A stretch of 64,000 nucleotides of DNA, from the NCBI RefSeq assembly GCF_040797425.1, contig NZ_JBFNEH010000005.1, positions 50,372 to 114,371 on the forward strand, read 5' to 3'. Numbering within the stretch: the stretch's first letter is position 1; the number at the start of each line of letters is the position of its first letter. Both the position numbers and the translations under genes were made by a program. The notes under the pieces were generated by a model. It searched no databases. It was not told the DNA's origin and worked only from the letters and a program-made list of their open reading frames with translations. Shown here one piece after another: positions 1 to 8,231 of the stretch. The stretch comes from Symbiobacterium sp040797425. Its GTDB lineage: Bacteria; Bacillota; Sulfobacillia; Symbiobacteriales; Symbiobacteriaceae.

Positions 1-207
1 GCCAGCGAGCGCACCCGGGCGAAGTTTGCCCACCTGGCCGCACAAGCGGGGGTTCCCTGCTACTTCGTGGGAACCCGCGCCGAACTGGGCGGAGCGGTGG
101 GCAAGGCGGGGCGTGCGGTGATCGTCGTCCAGTCTCGCGATTTCACGCGGGGTATGATTGGCATCCTTCAGCGTGAGGGTCTGGCGCCTGTGACAGGACG
201 GGGGTGA
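1..207 (+). CDS. L7Ae/L30e-family RNA-binding protein (YlxQ-like), 3' end only
   Basis: Only the last 68 codons lie in the window (stop TGA at 205-207). The segment PCYFVGTRAELGGAVGK resembles the C-terminal half of the L7Ae/L30e fold, which binds kink-turn RNA. It lies 4 bases before infB, exactly where Bacillus and relatives place ylxQ (nusA-ylxR-ylxQ-infB). The family call rests on this short stretch plus position, so it is less certain than the genes that follow. The tail after the conserved part (FTRGMIGILQREGLAPVTGRG) is not informative. Confidence 0.65.
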   Translation, partial: ASERTRAKFAHLAAQAGVPCYFVGTRAELGGAVGKAGRAVIVVQSRDFTRGMIGILQREGLAPVTGRG

Positions 208-211
208 TCCG

Positions 212-3200
212 TTGGAGCCGAGGCTGCGCGTATTTGAACTGGCTAGAGAGTTGGGTGTGGACTCCAAGCGGGTGCTGGAAGTCCTTCAATCTTTGAACGT
301 GGATGTGAAAAACCATATGAGCACCATCGACCAGAAGACCGCAGACCAGGTGGCCGGCGTGGTGAAGCGCACCGGCACCCAGAAAGGGGACGACTCGCCC
401 GGCACCACGGCAAAGGCGGCCAAGCAGGCGGCTGCACCGAAGGTCCGGGAAGCGAACCCCGCGAAGGCCTCACTGCTCGAGGACTACTTCGGTGCCGGAA
501 CACGGCCACGCCGGCCTGTCGCAGAAAAGGGGGAGCGGCGCCCGCTGGCGGAGCGCCGTCCGCTCGCGGAACGCCGCCCGCTGGCCGAACGGCCGCTGGC
601 GGAGCGTCCGCTGGCCGAACGCCGTCCGCTGGCGGAACGCCCCCTCGCGGAGCGCCCCGCGGCCGAACGTCCGGCTGCAGAGCGGCCGGCCGCCGGGCGC
701 CCTGCTGCCGCGCAGCCTGCGGCTGAACGCCCTGCCGCGGAGCGTCCCGTCACGGAGCGCCCCGCGGCCGAGCGGCCCGCCGCGGAACGGCCTGCTGCCG
801 AGCGGCCTGCCGCTACGCGCCCGGCCGCCGGGCCCGGCACCGGCGAACCCGCACCGCAGGCCGCTGTGCCGGCTGAGAACCGCACAGAGACGGTGAAGCC
901 CGCCGAGCCCGCCAGGGCCGAGCAGCAGCCGGCCGCTTCTGCAAAGCCCGCAGCCGGGCGGGCGGCGCCGACCGCCGCTGCCGCGGAGGCCGGCCAGGCG
1001 AAGGCGCCTGCTCAGGCGGCCCCGGCGAAGCCCGCCGCGGAGCGTCCGGCAGCCGCTGCCGAAGGCGCCAGGACGGAGACAGCGGCCCGGGGCGGCGGGG
1101 AACCGGCTGCGCAGACGCGCCAGCCCGCCGGACAGCCGGCCCGTCCCGCAACGCCTGGTCTCGGTCTGCCCGTGAAGCCTGCGCAGGGCGGCCGACCCGG
1201 CCTGGGGCTGCCCAGCAAGCCTGCCGCCCCGGCGCCGAAGCCCGGTGGCTCGGGCATCGGCCTGCCGGTCAAGCCCGCGGCTCCGCGCACCGGCGCGGGC
1301 TCGCGCCCCGCCGGCCCCCGTCCCGGAGGGCTCGGCCTGCCGCAGAAGGGCGGCCGCCGTGGCGGCCCGCTGGCCATTCCGAAGCTGGACCCGAAGGTCG
1401 CCGAGCAGGCGAAGCCCTCGGACGGCAGGCCGCGCGTCGGCCAGGGCGGCGACCGGAAGCGGGCCGAGATCTACTCGCGGCGGGACGAAGAGGCCTCCCG
1501 GCCGTCTGAGGAGAAGCTGTTCGGGCGGCGTCCCGCCAAGAAGGCTTCGGTGGTGGAGCGGCGCGTGCTCAAGCCCATCACGATCAGCGGCCCGATGTCG
1601 GTAAAGGATCTGGCCCACGAGATGGGCGTCACCGCGGCCGAGGTCATCAAGAAGCTCCTCACCGACTTCGGCATCATGGCGACGATCAACCAGGAACTGG
1701 ACGTCGACACCTGTGTCCTGGTCGCCTCGGAGTTCGGCGTGGAGGTCACGGTCCAGGAGAAGGAAGACATCGTCGAGATCTACGACCGTGTGGAGGACCC
1801 GGGCGAGCCGGAGGAACTGAAGAAGCCGCGGCATCCCGTGGTCACGATCATGGGCCACGTCGACCATGGCAAGACCTCGCTGCTTGACGCCATCCGGCAA
1901 TCGCGGGTGGCCGCGGGCGAGGCGGGCGGCATCACGCAGCACATCGGCGCCTACGAGGTGGAGCTGAAGGGCAAGAAGATCACCTTCCTTGACACCCCCG
2001 GCCACGAGGCATTCACCGCCATGCGGGCCCGCGGCGCCAACGTCACCGACATCGCCGTGCTGGTGGTGGCGGCCGACGATTCGGTGATGCCGCAGACCGT
2101 CGAGTCCATCAACCACGCCAAGGCGGCCAACGTGCCGATCCTGGTGGCGATCAACAAGATCGACAAGCCCGAGGCGAACCCGCAGCGGGTGATGCAGGAC
2201 CTCACGGCCTACGGGTTGGTGCCCGAGGAGTGGGGCGGCGACACCATCATGGTACCGGTGTCGGCGAAGCAGCATACCAATCTGGACTTGCTGCTCGAGA
2301 ACATCCTGGTTTTGGCAGAGGTGTCCGACCTGAAGGCGAACCCCGACAAGCCTGCGGCCGGCACCATCCTGGAGGCCGAGTTGGACAAGGCCCGCGGCCC
2401 GGTGGCCACGGTGCTGGTCCAGGGCGGCACGCTGCGGACCGGCGACGTCTTTGTGGCCGGGACCGCCTGGGGCCGGGTGCGGGCGATGTTCGACCACCGC
2501 GGCCGCAAGCTGAAGTCGGCCGGTCCCTCGACGCCTGTGCGCGTGCTGGGCTTCAACTCCGTGCCTGCGGCCGGCGACGTGTTCCGGGTAACCCCGGACG
2601 AGAAGACGGCCCGCACCGTCGCAGAGAAGCGCATCGCCAAGGCCCAGGCACAGCGGCAGGCGCAGAAGGCGATCTCGCTGGACGACTTCATGAGCCAGGT
2701 CGCCCAGGGCGAGATGAAGGACCTCAACCTGATCGTCAAGGCCGATGCCCAGGGCTCGGTGGAGGCGATCCGGGGCCAGCTGGAGAAGCTGAGGAACGAA
2801 GAGGTCCAGGTGAAGGTCATCCACGCCGGTGTCGGCGCCATCTCCGAGTCCGACGTGATGCTGGCCAGCGCCTCGAAGGCGATCATCATCGGCTTCAACG
2901 TGCGGCCTGACGACCGGGCGTCCCGGGCCGCCGAGGAGCACGGCATCGACGTGCGCACCTACAACGTGATCTACGACATCATCGACGATGTCGAGGCCGC
3001 CATGAAGGGCATGCTGAAGCCGAAGATCGAAGAGGTGGTGCTGGGCCGGGCGGAGGTGCGCGAGACCTTCAAGGTGCCCAAGGTCGGCGTGGCGGCCGGC
3101 TGCATGGTCATCAGCGGCAAGGTCTCCCGCAACGCCCGCTACCGCCTCGTCCGGGACGGCGTCGTCGTGTGGGACGGCGAGATCAACGACCTGCGCCGCT

Positions 3201-3325
3201 TCAAGGACGAGGTCCGGGAAGTGGCCGAAGGCTACGAGTGCGGCATCACGCTGGTGAACTTCCAGGACTTCAAGCGCGGCGACATCCTCGAGGCCTACGA
3301 GCTGAGGGAGATCAAGGCCGGTTAG
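212..3325 (+). CDS. infB: Translation initiation factor IF-2
   Basis: GTPase that places initiator fMet-tRNA on the 30S subunit and promotes 50S joining. The 1037-residue protein opens with an IF2_N helical domain (about 1-52), then a very long Ala/Pro/Arg linker (about 95-430) with tandem RPLAER / RPAAER repeats, a second IF2_N segment (about 455-505), the G domain with G1 motif GHVDHGKT near 545 and NKID near 650, and the beta-barrel and C-terminal IF2 domains. The start is TTG 212, the codon matching the IF2_N beginning, just after the stop of the upstream gene. It is longer than most IF-2 proteins (about 700-900 residues), all because of the linker. First long gene of the translation block. 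Confidence 0.97.
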   Translation: MEPRLRVFELARELGVDSKRVLEVLQSLNVDVKNHMSTIDQKTADQVAGVVKRTGTQKGDDSPGTTAKAAKQAAAPKVREANPAKASLLEDYFGAGTRPRRPVAEKGERRPLAERRPLAERRPLAERPLAERPLAERRPLAERPLAERPAAERPAAERPAAGRPAAAQPAAERPAAERPVTERPAAERPAAERPAAERPAATRPAAGPGTGEPAPQAAVPAENRTETVKPAEPARAEQQPAASAKPAAGRAAPTAAAAEAGQAKAPAQAAPAKPAAERPAAAAEGARTETAARGGGEPAAQTRQPAGQPARPATPGLGLPVKPAQGGRPGLGLPSKPAAPAPKPGGSGIGLPVKPAAPRTGAGSRPAGPRPGGLGLPQKGGRRGGPLAIPKLDPKVAEQAKPSDGRPRVGQGGDRKRAEIYSRRDEEASRPSEEKLFGRRPAKKASVVERRVLKPITISGPMSVKDLAHEMGVTAAEVIKKLLTDFGIMATINQELDVDTCVLVASEFGVEVTVQEKEDIVEIYDRVEDPGEPEELKKPRHPVVTIMGHVDHGKTSLLDAIRQSRVAAGEAGGITQHIGAYEVELKGKKITFLDTPGHEAFTAMRARGANVTDIAVLVVAADDSVMPQTVESINHAKAANVPILVAINKIDKPEANPQRVMQDLTAYGLVPEEWGGDTIMVPVSAKQHTNLDLLLENILVLAEVSDLKANPDKPAAGTILEAELDKARGPVATVLVQGGTLRTGDVFVAGTAWGRVRAMFDHRGRKLKSAGPSTPVRVLGFNSVPAAGDVFRVTPDEKTARTVAEKRIAKAQAQRQAQKAISLDDFMSQVAQGEMKDLNLIVKADAQGSVEAIRGQLEKLRNEEVQVKVIHAGVGAISESDVMLASASKAIIIGFNVRPDDRASRAAEEHGIDVRTYNVIYDIIDDVEAAMKGMLKPKIEEVVLGRAEVRETFKVPKVGVAAGCMVISGKVSRNARYRLVRDGVVVWDGEINDLRRFKDEVREVAEGYECGITLVNFQDFKRGDILEAYELREIKAG
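525..825 (+). repeat. Tandem codon repeats in the IF-2 linker
   Basis: About 20 imperfect 12-18 bp units encode ERRPLAER, ERPLAER and then ERPAAER. Adjacent units differ mainly at third positions (for example cgctggcg versus cgctcgcg), so the array has drifted synonymously. It lies wholly inside the infB linker and keeps frame. Confidence 0.85.
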
Positions 3326-3344
3326 CCCGGATAGAGCCCGGCGC

Positions 3345-3371
3345 AAGGCCGGTGGCGCTGCCACCGGCCTT
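3345..3371 (+). terminator. Hairpin after infB
   Basis: Perfect 11-bp stem (aaggccggtgg / ccaccggcctt) with a 5-base loop, 19 bases after the infB stop. The tail is tgacttgc, not a clean T run, so it may attenuate rather than fully stop transcription into rbfA. Confidence 0.5.
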
Positions 3372-3419
3372 GACTTGCAGATGGGCGCAACGCGAAGGTA
3401 AGGCAGGAGGTGCGTACTC

Positions 3420-3797
3420 ATGGCAGGAAGCCAGCGTGCCGCCCGCGTGGGTGAGGAGATGCGCGACATCCTGGCGGAACTGCTGCGCGACGAGGTGAAA
3501 GACCCGCGCATCGGGTTCGTCTCAATCGTAAAGGTCGAGGTATCGCGCGACCTCCGGCATGCGAAGATCTACGTCTCGGTACTGGGGAACGAGCAGCAGA
3601 AGGCCGAGACGATGAAGGGCCTCACCTCGGCCACGGGGTTCCTGCGCAGCGAGGTGGCCAGGCGGCTCCAGTTACGCTACACGCCTGAACTGCACTTCAC
3701 CCTGGACGAATCGATCGAGCACGGTCAGCGCATCGCCCAGCTGCTGGTGCAGGTGCAGCAGGAGCAGAAGCAGCGGGCGGAGGACAAGGATGAGTAA
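3420..3797 (+). CDS. rbfA: 30S ribosome-binding factor A
   Basis: Late 16S rRNA maturation and cold-adaptation factor that binds the 30S neck. The 125-residue protein has the single KH-like RbfA domain: N-terminal RVGEEMRDILAELLRDEVKDP, central VSIVKVEVSRDLRHAKIYVSV and C-terminal LRYTPELHFTLDESIEHG. Start ATG 3420 follows a strong AGGAGG at 3404-3409. Bacillus has ylxP (DUF503) between infB and rbfA; here there is only a 94-base gap with a hairpin. It overlaps the next gene by 8 bases, implying translational coupling. Confidence 0.95.
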   Translation: MAGSQRAARVGEEMRDILAELLRDEVKDPRIGFVSIVKVEVSRDLRHAKIYVSVLGNEQQKAETMKGLTSATGFLRSEVARRLQLRYTPELHFTLDESIEHGQRIAQLLVQVQQEQKQRAEDKDE

Positions 3798-4761
3798 CCT
3801 GGTCGACCTGGCGGCGGCGGGCCGCCTGATTCGGGAGGCGCAGCGGATCCTGTTCTTCATGCACGTGCAGCCCGACGGCGACTCGATCGGCTCGACGCTG
3901 GGCATGATCCGCGCCCTCCGGCAGATGGGCAAGGAGGCGGTGATGGTCGGGGTGGACCCCATCCCGCCCATGTACCATTTCCTGCCCGGCTGGGATGCGT
4001 ACCAGGTGCCGTGGCAGGAGGTCACCGGGGAGTGGGACCTCTCCTGCTTCCTCGACTGCGGCGACCTGGAGCGGGTGGGCGACGCTCTGCCGGCCGTCCG
4101 GCTGGGTCGGTGCACCCTGAACATCGACCATCACGCTACCAACACGGCTTTTGCGGAGTACAACTACCTCGACTTCTCGGCCGCGGCCGTGGGCGAGCTG
4201 GCCTACCGCATCTTGCAGGAGATTGGCGCCCCCATCGACGCGGGGACGGCGCTCTGCCTGTACACCTCGCTGGTCACGGATACCGGCGGTTTCCGCTATG
4301 ACTCTACGGGCCCGTCCACGCACCGAGTGGCCGCAGACCTGATCGAGCGCGGGGTCCGGCCCTACGACGTGGCCCAGGCGATCTTCGAGTCCGAGCCGCT
4401 TCCCCGGCTCGCGCTGCTGTCCCGGGCCCTGCAGACGCTCCAGGTGGACGAGAGCGGCCGGATGGCCTGGATGGTGGTCACCCGCCAGATGCTGGCGGAG
4501 GTCGGGGCCAGCGATCACGACGTGGAGGGCATCGTGAACTACGCCCGCTCGGTGGCGGGGGTGGAGGTCGGCCTGCTGTTCAAGGAGACGGAGGACGGCC
4601 GGGTGCGGGTGAGCCTGCGCTCCCGCAGCCGCGTCGACGTGGGTGCGGTGGCGGTGAAGCTGGGCGGCGGCGGCCACCCCCGGGCGGCTGGCTGCACCCT
4701 GGCCGGCCCCGTGGCCGAGGTGGTCGGCCAGGTGGTGGCTGCGGTGAAGGCGGTGCTCTAG
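3790..4761 (+). CDS. nrnA: DHH-family oligoribonuclease / pAp phosphatase NrnA
   Basis: Degrades 2-5 nt RNA oligomers left by exoribonucleases and dephosphorylates 3'-phosphoadenosine 5'-phosphate. The 323 residues carry the DHH metal motifs in order: HVQPDGDSIGS near 27, DCGD near 85, NIDHHATN near 115 and TDTGGFRY near 160, then the DHHA1 substrate domain ending in GGGGHPRAAG near 298. Length matches Bacillus NrnA (about 313). It overlaps rbfA by 8 bases and abuts truB, so it is part of the translation operon, next to genes for rRNA maturation and upstream of pnp. Confidence 0.93.
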   Translation: MSNLVDLAAAGRLIREAQRILFFMHVQPDGDSIGSTLGMIRALRQMGKEAVMVGVDPIPPMYHFLPGWDAYQVPWQEVTGEWDLSCFLDCGDLERVGDALPAVRLGRCTLNIDHHATNTAFAEYNYLDFSAAAVGELAYRILQEIGAPIDAGTALCLYTSLVTDTGGFRYDSTGPSTHRVAADLIERGVRPYDVAQAIFESEPLPRLALLSRALQTLQVDESGRMAWMVVTRQMLAEVGASDHDVEGIVNYARSVAGVEVGLLFKETEDGRVRVSLRSRSRVDVGAVAVKLGGGGHPRAAGCTLAGPVAEVVGQVVAAVKAVL

Positions 4762-4763
4762 CG

Positions 4764-5735
4764 ATGGCGGATACAGCGAGGGGAGATGCACTCCGGGCGG
4801 CGGCAGGGTCGGGCCCGCGCCGGTCTGCCGCCCCCAAGGCCGGTGCGGCCGGCGTGCCGGCGCCCGGTCCGGACGGGATTCTCAACCTGCTCAAGCCGCC
4901 GGGGATGACGTCCCACGACGTGGTGAACTTCGTGCGCCGCACCCTCGGGGTCAAGCGGGTCGGGCACACGGGTACCCTGGACCCCGGCGTCGCCGGCGTG
5001 CTGCCCATCTGTGTGGGGCGCGCCACGCGCCTGGCCGAGTACATCGCCGGGGCCGACAAGGCCTACCGGGCCGAGGTCACCTTCGGCGTGACGACCAGCA
5101 CCCAGGACAGCTTCGGCGAGGTGCTGGCCGAAGCCGATGCCTCGCACCTCACCCGGGGAGACGTGGCCTACGCCCTCACCCGGTTCCACGGCGAGATCGA
5201 GCAGGTGCCCCCGATGGTGAGCGCGGTCAAGGTGGAGGGGCGCAGGCTCTACGAGCTGGCTCGGGAGGGCATCGAGGTGGAGCGGAAGCCGCGGCGGGTC
5301 ACCATCCACAGGCTGCAGCTCCTGGACTTCCGCCCGGGGCCACGGCCGGTGGCCTACCTGGACGTGGTCTGCTCCAAGGGGACTTACGTGCGCACCCTGG
5401 CCCACGACCTTGGCCAGTACCTGCGGGTGGGGGCCCACCTTTCCTACCTGGTGCGCACCCGCTCGGGCCAGTTCACCCTGAGCGAGGCCGCCACGCTGGA
5501 GGAGCTGGCGGCGGGGCAGGCCCGGCTGCTGCCGATGGCCGCCGTGCTGGGCGACATGCCGCAGGTGGTCGTCGCCGGGCCTGCGGCGGAGCGCCTGCGC
5601 CACGGCGTCGCGCCGCGGATTCGCCCCCCGGCGCCCGATGGCGCCACGGTGGCGCTGCTGGGTGAGGCGGGCGAACTGCTGGCGCTGGCGCAGGTGACCG
5701 GCGGGGCGCTACGACTCCTAAGAGTATTTGCGTAA
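4764..5735 (+). CDS. truB: tRNA pseudouridine-55 synthase
   Basis: Isomerises U55 in the T-loop of tRNAs. The 323-residue protein has an unconserved 35-residue Ala/Gly/Pro-rich N-terminus, then GILNLLKPPGMTSHDVV, and the catalytic loop RVGHTGTLDPGVAGVL whose Asp is the nucleophile. The KGTYVRTLAHDLG motif is near 208. The C-terminal extension resembles a PUA-like domain. It starts 2 bases after the nrnA stop. The real start could be further downstream than ATG 4764, because the first 30 codons look like filler, but no better ribosome-binding site was seen. Confidence 0.95.
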   Translation: MADTARGDALRAAAGSGPRRSAAPKAGAAGVPAPGPDGILNLLKPPGMTSHDVVNFVRRTLGVKRVGHTGTLDPGVAGVLPICVGRATRLAEYIAGADKAYRAEVTFGVTTSTQDSFGEVLAEADASHLTRGDVAYALTRFHGEIEQVPPMVSAVKVEGRRLYELAREGIEVERKPRRVTIHRLQLLDFRPGPRPVAYLDVVCSKGTYVRTLAHDLGQYLRVGAHLSYLVRTRSGQFTLSEAATLEELAAGQARLLPMAAVLGDMPQVVVAGPAAERLRHGVAPRIRPPAPDGATVALLGEAGELLALAQVTGGALRLLRVFA

Positions 5736-5746
5736 GAGGTATAGGC

Positions 5747-6727
5747 ATGAAGCTTGTTACGCGCATAGCTGACGTTCCGCTGAAGGGCACGGGGAATGTG
5801 ATTGCCATTGGGAAGTGGGACGGTGTGCACCTGGGGCACCAGGCGATCCTGAGGGCCCTGGTGGCCGAGGCGCGGCGGGTCGGCGGGCAGTCGCTGGCCG
5901 TCGGCTTTCATCCCCTGCCCATGGCGGTGCTGCGGCCCGAATCGGCGCCGCCCATGCTGCAAACGCTGGAGGAGCGGGCCGAGATCATGGCGGAGCTGGG
6001 CGTGGATGTGCACCTGGCGCTGCCCTTCAATCGGGAGTTCGCCGACCTTACCCCGGCGGCGTTCGTGCACGACGTGCTGGCGGCGCAGCTCAGGGCCCAG
6101 CAGGTCATGGTGGGGTTCAACAACACCTTCGGCCGGGGCGGCAAGGGCACCGCCGAGACCATGCGCCAGCTGTGCGCCCCGCTGGGGATTCCCGTGCACA
6201 TCTTCCACCCGGTTCGGGTGGACGGCGAGAACGTCTCCTCCACCGAGGTGCGCTTCGCCGTGGCCAAGGGGCGGATGGACCTGGCCGCCCGGCTGCTTGG
6301 CCGGCCATTTGCGGTGCGGGGCACGGTCGTCCACGGCGACAAGCGGGGGCGCAAACTGGGCTATCCCACGGCCAACATCCGGGTGCAGCCCGGGCGGCTG
6401 CTGCCGGCGCTGGGGGTCTACGCCGCCCGGGTGACCCTGCTGGGCGAGCCGCAACCGGTGGAGCCCCCCGTCGCCATCTTCCCGCGCAGCGGCCCCCAGT
6501 ACGGCGCGATGCTCAACCTGGGCACGCGGCCGACCGTGGGCGGCACCGACCTGCGGTGCGAGGCGCACCTGTTTGACTTCAGCGGCGACCTGTACGGCCA
6601 GGAGGTGCAGGTGGAGTTCCTGGCCTACATCCGGCCCGAGCGCTCTTTCCCCGGCCTGGGTGCTCTGGTGGAGCAGCTCCGGTCCGACGAGCGGGCCGTG
6701 CGCGAGTGGCTGACGGAACACGCGTAA
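5747..6727 (+). CDS. ribF: Bifunctional riboflavin kinase / FAD synthetase
   Basis: Phosphorylates riboflavin to FMN and adenylates FMN to FAD. The 326-residue protein has the FAD-synthetase nucleotidyltransferase domain first (GKWDGVHLGHQAIL near 23-36, a variant of GxFDGVHxGH with Trp replacing Phe; SSTEVRFAVAKG near 164) and the riboflavin-kinase domain second (HGDKRGRKLGYPTANI near 198, NLGTRPTVGG near 256). The pairing with truB is the usual Firmicute arrangement. No FMN riboswitch precedes it, consistent with constitutive expression in the operon. Confidence 0.95.
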   Translation: MKLVTRIADVPLKGTGNVIAIGKWDGVHLGHQAILRALVAEARRVGGQSLAVGFHPLPMAVLRPESAPPMLQTLEERAEIMAELGVDVHLALPFNREFADLTPAAFVHDVLAAQLRAQQVMVGFNNTFGRGGKGTAETMRQLCAPLGIPVHIFHPVRVDGENVSSTEVRFAVAKGRMDLAARLLGRPFAVRGTVVHGDKRGRKLGYPTANIRVQPGRLLPALGVYAARVTLLGEPQPVEPPVAIFPRSGPQYGAMLNLGTRPTVGGTDLRCEAHLFDFSGDLYGQEVQVEFLAYIRPERSFPGLGALVEQLRSDERAVREWLTEHA

Positions 6728-6741
6728 AGGCGGCGGGACCG

Positions 6742-7467
6742 ATGGGGAAGATGCGGTTGGACAAGTTCTTGGGGCACATGGGGTTCGGCAGCCGCAAGGA
6801 GCTGGGCGCCCTCATCCGGGCGGGGCGGGTGACCGTGGACGGCATGACCGTCACCGACCCTGCGACCCCGGTGGACCCGGCCGGCGGGGGCGTGGCCGTG
6901 GACGGGCGTCCGGTGGCCTTCCAGCGCCACTTCCACGTGCTGCTCCACAAGCCGGCCGGGGTCATCACGGCCACCGAGGACCCCCGGCAACCCACCGTGA
7001 TGGAGGTGCTGCCCCCGGAACTGCGGCGGCGCGATCTCTTCCCCGTGGGACGGCTGGACAAGGAGACGGAGGGGCTGCTCCTGCTCACCACGGACGGCAC
7101 GCTCGCCCACCGGCTGCTCTCGCCGCGCTGGCACCAGCCCAAGCGCTACCTGGCGCAGGTGGACGCCCCGCTGGGGCCCGGTGACGAGGCCGCCTTCGCA
7201 GCCGGGATCGCGCTGGAGGACGGGTACGTGACCCTGCCCGGGCAGCTGGAGATTGTCGGCCCGCAGGAGGGCATCGTCACCATCTACGAGGGGAAGTACC
7301 ACCAAGTTCGCCGCATGTTTGCCGCACTGGGGAAGCGGGTGGTCTATCTCAGACGCCTCTCCATGGGGCCCCTCGTCCTGGGCGACTTGCCCCGGGGGGC
7401 AGCGCGGCCGCTGACCGAGGCGGAGGTGGAGGCGCTGTACGCATCAGCCTCCCTGTCGCATCCCTAG
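6742..7467 (+). CDS. RsuA-family rRNA pseudouridine synthase
   Basis: Modifies a uridine in rRNA. The 241-residue protein begins with an S4 RNA-binding domain (RLDKFLGHMGFGSRKEL, then IRAGRVTVDG) and continues with the RsuA/RluB catalytic domain. GRLDKETEGLLLLTTDG holds the catalytic Asp, and KYHQVRRMFAALGK is the conserved C-terminal motif. The size and GRLDKETEG form resemble Bacillus YtzG/RsuA (16S) more than RluB (23S), but the target is not decidable from sequence. ATG 6742 was chosen because it begins the S4 domain; an in-frame GTG at 6706 would lie inside ribF. Confidence 0.88.
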   Translation: MGKMRLDKFLGHMGFGSRKELGALIRAGRVTVDGMTVTDPATPVDPAGGGVAVDGRPVAFQRHFHVLLHKPAGVITATEDPRQPTVMEVLPPELRRRDLFPVGRLDKETEGLLLLTTDGTLAHRLLSPRWHQPKRYLAQVDAPLGPGDEAAFAAGIALEDGYVTLPGQLEIVGPQEGIVTIYEGKYHQVRRMFAALGKRVVYLRRLSMGPLVLGDLPRGAARPLTEAEVEALYASASLSHP

Positions 7468-7474
7468 GTGGCGC

Positions 7475-7503
7475 TTGCTCCCGCTGGCCGCCTGTGCTAG
7501 ACT
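7475..7503 (+). promoter_or_regulatory. Sigma-A-type promoter of rpsO
   Basis: TTGCTC (7475-7480), 17-base spacer, TAGACT (7498-7503). It gives rpsO its own transcript with a leader of roughly 85 bases that could host S15 autoregulation. Confidence 0.6.
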
Positions 7504-7595
7504 AGAGCGTGTCTGACAACCGGTAACGCGGTCTGCCGCTGACTCCGGCGGCTTACTGGGTTGCCGGCGCTTTTCAAACGAGGAGGTTGAGTTCC

Positions 7596-7874
7596 ATGCC
7601 GCTGACTCAGGAACAGAAGCGCAAGATCATCGACGAGTTCAAGACCCACGAGGGCGACACCGGTTCGCCCGAGGTGCAGGTGGCGCTGCTCACCCATCGC
7701 ATCAACGAGCTGACCGAGCACCTGCGGATCCACAAGAAGGACCACCACTCCCGCCGGGGCCTGCTGAAGATGGTCGGCCAGCGCCGTGCGCTGCTCGTCT
7801 ATCTGAACAAGATCTCGCCCGAGCGGTACGCCAAGCTGATCGAGCGGCTGAACATCCGCGACGTCATCCGCTAG
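7596..7874 (+). CDS. rpsO: 30S ribosomal protein S15
   Basis: Primary 16S rRNA-binding protein of the 30S platform, also part of bridge B4. The 92 residues match the family length (about 89) and show the helix-loop-helix core: GDTGSPEVQVALLTHRINEL, HKKDHHSRRGLLKMVGQRR and YLNKISPERYAKLIERLNIR. ATG 7596 sits 9 bases after a perfect AGGAGG (7581-7586). It has its own promoter and is closed by a strong terminator, so it is monocistronic here, whereas in most Firmicutes pnp follows directly. Confidence 0.97.
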   Translation: MPLTQEQKRKIIDEFKTHEGDTGSPEVQVALLTHRINELTEHLRIHKKDHHSRRGLLKMVGQRRALLVYLNKISPERYAKLIERLNIRDVIR

Positions 7875-7890
7875 GCCAGGAAAAGGAGTA

Positions 7891-7920
7891 CGAGACCGAA
7901 CCTTAGGGGGTTCGGTCTCG
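7891..7920 (+). terminator. rpsO terminator
   Basis: Perfect 11-bp stem cgagaccgaac / gttcggtctcg with an 8-base loop, 17 bases after the rpsO stop. The T run is poor (ttcg). Confidence 0.75.
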
Positions 7921-8120
7921 TTCGCGCGCAGGGGCGTGGACGCTTGCGCTCCCACCCCGCTGCGCCTCCCCGGGCCGTGCGCCTGCCCGGGTTGGGAGCG
8001 GTCACCCCGCGCGGGTTCCGCCCGAACGGCGGCGTTCGTGAATGGACGGGCACGCACCGCCGCATCGCGGCGTGCAGGCCCCGCTGGCGGGCCGGTTTCT
8101 TCCCCGTGAGACCCCACGCT

Positions 8121-8149
8121 TGAGCCGGGCTGAGATTGGGTGTAAATTT
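8121..8149 (+). promoter_or_regulatory. Sigma-A-type promoter of the AbrB-type permease gene
   Basis: TTGAGC (8121-8126), 17-base spacer, TAAATT (8144-8149). Confidence 0.5.
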
Positions 8150-8159
8150 GTGCACGAAG

Positions 8160-8189
8160 GGTGCAGCCGGTTTCGCCCACGGCTGCACC
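8160..8189 (+). promoter_or_regulatory. Hairpin at the 5' end of the permease transcript
   Basis: Perfect 10-bp stem (ggtgcagccg / cggctgcacc) with a 10-base loop. It would begin within a few bases of the transcription start predicted from the promoter at 8121-8149, so it may be a 5'-stabilising hairpin or a regulator target. No T run follows. Confidence 0.45.
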
Positions 8190-8231
8190 GCCGTTTGTTC
8201 CTGATCAGCCCACCCGGGGAGGCTTTGGTAC

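Larger units (their letters stand above)
7875..8231. other. Intergenic region between rpsO and the AbrB-type permease
   Basis: No convincing gene. It holds the rpsO terminator (7891-7920), about 200 bases of plain GC-rich DNA, a promoter (8121-8149) and a hairpin (8160-8189) just before the permease gene. Confidence 0.6.

Noticed and set aside
470..3511. A 1013-codon open frame on the minus strand opposite infB
   Set aside because: It is the shadow of the infB repeats and GC-rich third positions; the translation is Arg/Gly/His-rich with no domains. Similar long frames opposite pnp (12784-15066) and opposite 53171-57136 were dropped for the same reason.
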